A stretch of 18,049 nucleotides of DNA from an uncultured Alistipes sp. GTDB lineage: Bacteria > Bacteroidota > Bacteroidia > Bacteroidales > Rikenellaceae. The notes under the pieces are model-generated. The model worked only from the letters and a program-made list of their open reading frames with translations, searched no databases and had not been told where the DNA came from. The position numbers and the translations under genes are program-made. Positions 16,201 through 18,049 of the stretch are shown here, piece by piece. The stretch covers positions 1 to 18,049 of the forward strand of contig URRP01000047.1 of NCBI GenBank assembly GCA_900550375.1. Reading direction: 5' to 3'. The number at the start of each line of letters is the position of its first letter. Position 1 is the first letter of the stretch.

Positions 16201-16357
16201 CGTCGAAGGCCGAAACCTGTGGCTCATGAAGTCGAACGTGCCGCACATCGATCCCGAAACCAACATCTTCGGCCCGTCGGCCGTAGGCTCGGGTGTCGAG
16301 TACTCGGCGATTCCCACGACCCGCAGCTGGGGTTTCAACATTAAATTAACCTTCTAA
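13238..16357 (+). CDS. SusC/RagA-family TonB-dependent outer-membrane transporter
   Basis: SusC proteins form a beta-barrel that imports oligosaccharides or peptides across the outer membrane, powered by TonB, together with a SusD lipoprotein lid. The 1039-residue protein starts with a signal peptide (hydrophobic to about residue 20, cut after ATAQ). A carboxypeptidase-regulatory-like domain follows (about 27-97, VSGTVTDPAGAPVVGATVLV). Next are a TonB box region (DDVVVTAMG, 104-112) and a plug domain (to about 235, containing LFVIDGMPV and ALYGARAKDGAVIITTKKG). A large barrel ends in Phe (NIKLTF), as required for BAM-dependent assembly. Length is normal. The second Met (residue 3) is an alternative start. 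It is followed by susD after 13 bases. The substrate is not evident, as no enzyme gene is linked. Confidence 0.96.
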   Translation: MRMINKMVLSLIAVLCLGTIATAQNKQVSGTVTDPAGAPVVGATVLVEGTTVGSTTDASGQFSINAPEDAKLNISFIGYEPQEIEIAGRTHIDVSLKEDSHTIDDVVVTAMGITRSEKTLGYSVSTVKSDELTKARDGNVLNALAGKVAGVNISSSSGTAGGSSRIIIRGQSSLGSSGQPLFVIDGMPVSNQSYDPGNAGSALSGAAIDPGNRMGDVASDDIESINVLKGAAATALYGARAKDGAVIITTKKGSKNQHTSVSINSTMRFESVLRLPDFQNSYAQGVPTTGAYSYGYQNGWGPKIEGQTVKNFLGQDVQLQAYKNNVKDFYQTGHTYINSVSVAGGDDKNDFRLGLTSHNQTGVIPNNEYDKYNVSFNGGRKFNDKLEARISFSYAHTTSEGRPAQGSNDVNVLVNQINSIPRTTDINWLKNNWYVQDGTTITQAGVDETGKTGNLYWTTNKNKNTGTVDRMFGSAIISYKPVKGLTITNNLGTDFFEEQRRQVYAWGTVGLPDGQFSTNNITYRQINNDLMISYDTKFGKDWSFKAMLGHNINQNFSKYLDVTAKNLLVADIYSYANAESVVTTNDQTKSRLIGVYGEIDLGYKDIAYLSITGRNDWSSTMPKSHRSYFYPSVSAGFVFSELIPQNKVLSFGKLRLSYANVGSDTVPYALDFLYSPESSIFLQFIGNNSIPHGGLLAYMAPATYPDPNLEPQNQSSFEVGTDLRFFNGRIRLDATYYYNKTTKNIVRLDVANSTGFFYMRKNAGTITNEGVEILAGFTPVRTKNFSWDLDVNFATNRQLIKKLDPSITSYNLSSGFNSLQIKAAEGEAFSLYGTYWMTDADGNYIIKDDGTRSVSETTKNLGKVAPDWTMGISNTLRYRNLSLSFLIDVRYGGVMYSGTVSDLRVTGMAEETIGDNRTKIVDKGVKQDGSKNTTAITPYQFWSNNYNTKVTEANVFDATFVKLREMVLSYQMPHRWFKNSFVGSLAVGVEGRNLWLMKSNVPHIDPETNIFGPSAVGSGVEYSAIPTTRSWGFNIKLTF

Positions 16358-16370
16358 ACAGGCAGGCTTT

Positions 16371-17846
16371 ATGAAAAGATTGATAAATAAAATACTGGTT
16401 GTTCTCACCCTCGCGGGCAGCTCGCTGGGACTCACCTCCTGCGGCGACTGGCTCGATATCAACTCGAACGAACTCGCGGCGACCAAAACCGAAGCAGGCT
16501 ACCTGTTCAACTACGCCGCAATCAATTACAGCAGCAAGCGCGTCGGCGGCGACCAGTGGCTCCCGCTCATCTACGCCGCACAGGTGGCATCCGACGCCGA
16601 CAACTGGTTCTACGGCGACGATATGTACAATATCAGCACCTACGCCACCGGCAACGGCTGGGTAACCTCTTATTCGAGCTGCGGGTACAACCTGCTGCGC
16701 GCCATCGATTTCGCAACGGGCGAAAACGACAGCAACTCCGTAGCCCAGTGCAAGATTCTGCTGGCCAACACCGTATGGGAGTCGTCGATGATCTACGGCG
16801 ATATCCCCTACTCCGAGGCATGGAACATCGAAGGGACGCAGACGCCGAAATTCGATACGCAGAAGGACGTATTCTATGAGATCATTAAGCTGTTGGACGA
16901 CGCGGTGGACGCAATCGACGAGTCGAACAACAAGAAGATCGACAAATACGATATCTACTACACCGGAGACATGGCAAAATGGCGCAGACTGGGTAATTCG
17001 CTCAAGCTGAAGATCTATCTGTATCTGGCCAACAAGGAGGATGTAGCCTCCGAGATCAAGGCGCTGATCGAAGGGGGCGAACTGATGAGTTCGTCGGCCG
17101 ACGACTTCATCTTCCCCTTCTTCTCGACACCGGGCAACCAGAACCCCAACTACCAGCTTACCGTGCAGTATCCCGACTACTACGAATACTGCTTCTTCGC
17201 CAATCCGACGGTGCTCGATCCGATGAAGGCGCTCGACGACCCGCGCATACCGCGTTACTTCCGCGCCAACGCCGACGGAGAGTACATTTCGCTGGAGGCT
17301 TCGGAACAGGGTTCGGTCGTACTCGACGAAGAAGTCGGCAAGAATCCGTCGAAATGTACGGAGGCGGTCTTCCAGAAGGGCAATCTGCTGCGCGCCGACT
17401 CCCCCGACGTCATCTGCTCCTACGCCGAAACCATGTTCTACGTGGCTGAAGCCTATGTCCGGGGACTGGGCGTGGCGAAGGATATGACGCAGGCCGATGC
17501 GGCTTACCGCAAAGGCATCGAGGCGTCGTGCGTCTACAACGGAGTAGCCGCCGCCACGGCCTCGACCTTCGCAGCCGGCGTGCCGTCGCTCTCGACGCTC
17601 GGCGGAGAGGCGAAAGCGCTCGAAGCCATCGCTTCGCAGCAGCGTATCGAGATGATGATGCGCCCGCTCGAGGCATGGTCGAACCAGCGCCGCACGGGAT
17701 ACCCCGCATTGGAGGTTCCGGCATCGATCCGCAACTTCTATCCCGGTATCATGCACCGCTGGCCCTATCCCGAGCGTGAGGGCAGCGTCAACGACAATGT
17801 TCCGCATGTCGACGGCGTATGGACCAAGATGTGGTTCGAAAACTAA
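16371..17846 (+). CDS. SusD/RagB-family nutrient-binding outer-membrane lipoprotein
   Basis: The 491-residue protein is the partner of the SusC gene that ends 13 bases before it. It has a lipoprotein signal: MKRLINK, a hydrophobic core, and the lipobox LTSC with Cys24, followed by GDWLDIN, so it is lipid-anchored and surface-exposed. It resembles the SusD-like group with starting motif LDINSNE and helical TPR-like repeats (LLRAIDFATG, ILLANTVWESSMIYGDIPYSEA). It ends with the family's MHRWPYPEREGSVNDNVP region, which is near-diagnostic. Length is normal for this subgroup. SusD captures substrate and acts as a lid on SusC; a polymer or peptide substrate cannot be deduced from sequence alone. 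A terminator follows at 17868, so the pair is a closed two-gene unit. Confidence 0.95.
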   Translation: MKRLINKILVVLTLAGSSLGLTSCGDWLDINSNELAATKTEAGYLFNYAAINYSSKRVGGDQWLPLIYAAQVASDADNWFYGDDMYNISTYATGNGWVTSYSSCGYNLLRAIDFATGENDSNSVAQCKILLANTVWESSMIYGDIPYSEAWNIEGTQTPKFDTQKDVFYEIIKLLDDAVDAIDESNNKKIDKYDIYYTGDMAKWRRLGNSLKLKIYLYLANKEDVASEIKALIEGGELMSSSADDFIFPFFSTPGNQNPNYQLTVQYPDYYEYCFFANPTVLDPMKALDDPRIPRYFRANADGEYISLEASEQGSVVLDEEVGKNPSKCTEAVFQKGNLLRADSPDVICSYAETMFYVAEAYVRGLGVAKDMTQADAAYRKGIEASCVYNGVAAATASTFAAGVPSLSTLGGEAKALEAIASQQRIEMMMRPLEAWSNQRRTGYPALEVPASIRNFYPGIMHRWPYPEREGSVNDNVPHVDGVWTKMWFEN

Positions 17847-17867
17847 CGGCAGCAACTGCAATCGCAG

Positions 17868-17900
17868 GAGGCAGGGAATCGGATTCCCTGCCTCTTTGCA
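17868..17900 (+). terminator. Terminator of the SusCD pair
   Basis: GAGGCAGGGAA (17868-17878) pairs perfectly with TTCCCTGCCTC (17884-17894), loop TCGGA, followed by TTTGCATTT. It starts 22 bases after the susD stop codon. The stem is strong, the T-run is short but adequate, and it separates the pair from the thiamine-regulated unit to the right. Confidence 0.85.
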
Positions 17901-17955
17901 TTTCCGCGCACCGGAGAAAATATCGTTTTTATTTCCTATTCTCGCCGAAAAGCAC

Positions 17956-17963
17956 TACCTTCG
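17956..17963 (+). promoter_or_regulatory. Probable promoter -7 box for the TPP riboswitch transcript
   Basis: TACCTTCG matches TAnnTTTG in seven of eight positions and lies 17 bases before the conserved GGGGTGCC of the riboswitch, so transcription would begin near 17970. A -33 element is unclear: only T-rich TTTTTATTT lies upstream, about 17 bases further than usual. Confidence 0.5.
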
Positions 17964-17977
17964 CCCCCGATATTCAC

Positions 17978-18049
17978 AAAGGGGTGCCTTACTTTCAGGC
18001 TGAGATTATACCCATTGAACCGGAGACGGGTAATGCCGAGACCGGGACG
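17978..18049 (+). ncRNA. TPP riboswitch (THI element), cut by the window end
   Basis: The TPP aptamer is recognised by its conserved boxes in order: GGGGTGCC (17981-17988), GGCTGAGA (17998-18005), ACCCATTGAACC (18010-18021) and GGGTAATGCC (18028-18037), followed by GAGACCGGGA. Thiamine pyrophosphate binding to it normally shuts off downstream genes. The 5' strand of helix P1 starts before the GGGGTGCC, and its 3' partner and the expression platform lie beyond the window. The controlled genes are therefore outside and are expected to be thiamine biosynthesis or uptake genes such as thiS or thiC. The short spacers between boxes are normal for bacterial TPP aptamers. Confidence 0.93.

Noticed and set aside
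14360..16246. A 628-codon open reading frame antisense to the SusC gene
   Set aside because: The opposite strand encodes an undoubted SusC protein in full; the antisense product is Arg/Val/His-rich without a recognisable domain.
16341..17861. A 506-codon open reading frame antisense to the SusD gene
   Set aside because: It is a shadow of the SusD gene and overlaps its whole length and terminator.
13238..18049. Idea that the SusCD pair imports thiamine because a TPP riboswitch lies nearby
   Set aside because: The riboswitch lies downstream of SusCD, behind a strong terminator, and points away from the pair, which has its own promoter at 13160-13191.

Overview
The window looks like a chromosomal segment of a GC-rich Bacteroidales bacterium, most plausibly Alistipes or a close relative. 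The evidence is a SusC/SusD pair, Bacteroidetes-type promoters (TAnnTTTG boxes) at the expected places, AT-rich start regions instead of strong Shine-Dalgarno sites, a Bacteroides-type tyrosine recombinase, and coding sequence of high GC content. The genus is an inference from composition and gene content; no 16S or marker search was possible.

Layout. Positions 1-264 are AT-rich and carry no gene, only a probable terminator for the genes to the right. From 6244 leftwards to 265 (minus strand) runs a tightly packed six-gene operon: a protein of unknown function with a long disordered linker, the 16S rRNA methyltransferase RsmI, a DUF389 membrane protein, an LpxL/HtrB-type lipid acyltransferase and two family-2 glycosyltransferases, the last resembling polyprenol-phosphate mannose synthase. 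Gaps are 10 bases or less, or the genes overlap (ATGA at 996-999). The three distal genes look like an envelope lipid or glycan module.

A 353-base divergent promoter region (6245-6597) separates this from a rightward gene series: the ATPase/GTPase YchF, a membrane-anchored SIMPL-domain protein, two small membrane proteins, glutamyl-tRNA synthetase (gltX) and a short degenerate aldose-epimerase-like gene that starts inside the gltX stop codon. A near-perfect terminator hairpin (11370-11400) closes the series.

The stretch 11401-13237 is an accessory island: GC-rich nested inverted repeats, short iteron-like direct repeats, and a tyrosine recombinase gene split by an in-frame amber codon (12274-12276). 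Next come small palindromes and a clear promoter (13160-13191) for a SusC/SusD outer-membrane nutrient uptake pair (13238-17846), which ends in a strong terminator. No glycan-degrading enzyme accompanies the pair here, so its substrate is unknown.

The window ends inside a TPP (thiamine pyrophosphate) riboswitch reading rightwards, which predicts a thiamine biosynthesis or uptake operon just outside. I found no CRISPR array, rRNA or tRNA gene. The most unusual items are the amber-interrupted recombinase with its repeats beside the SusCD locus, the degenerate mutarotase-like gene coupled to gltX, and the linker-rich protein heading the rsmI operon. None of these by itself proves a new system.
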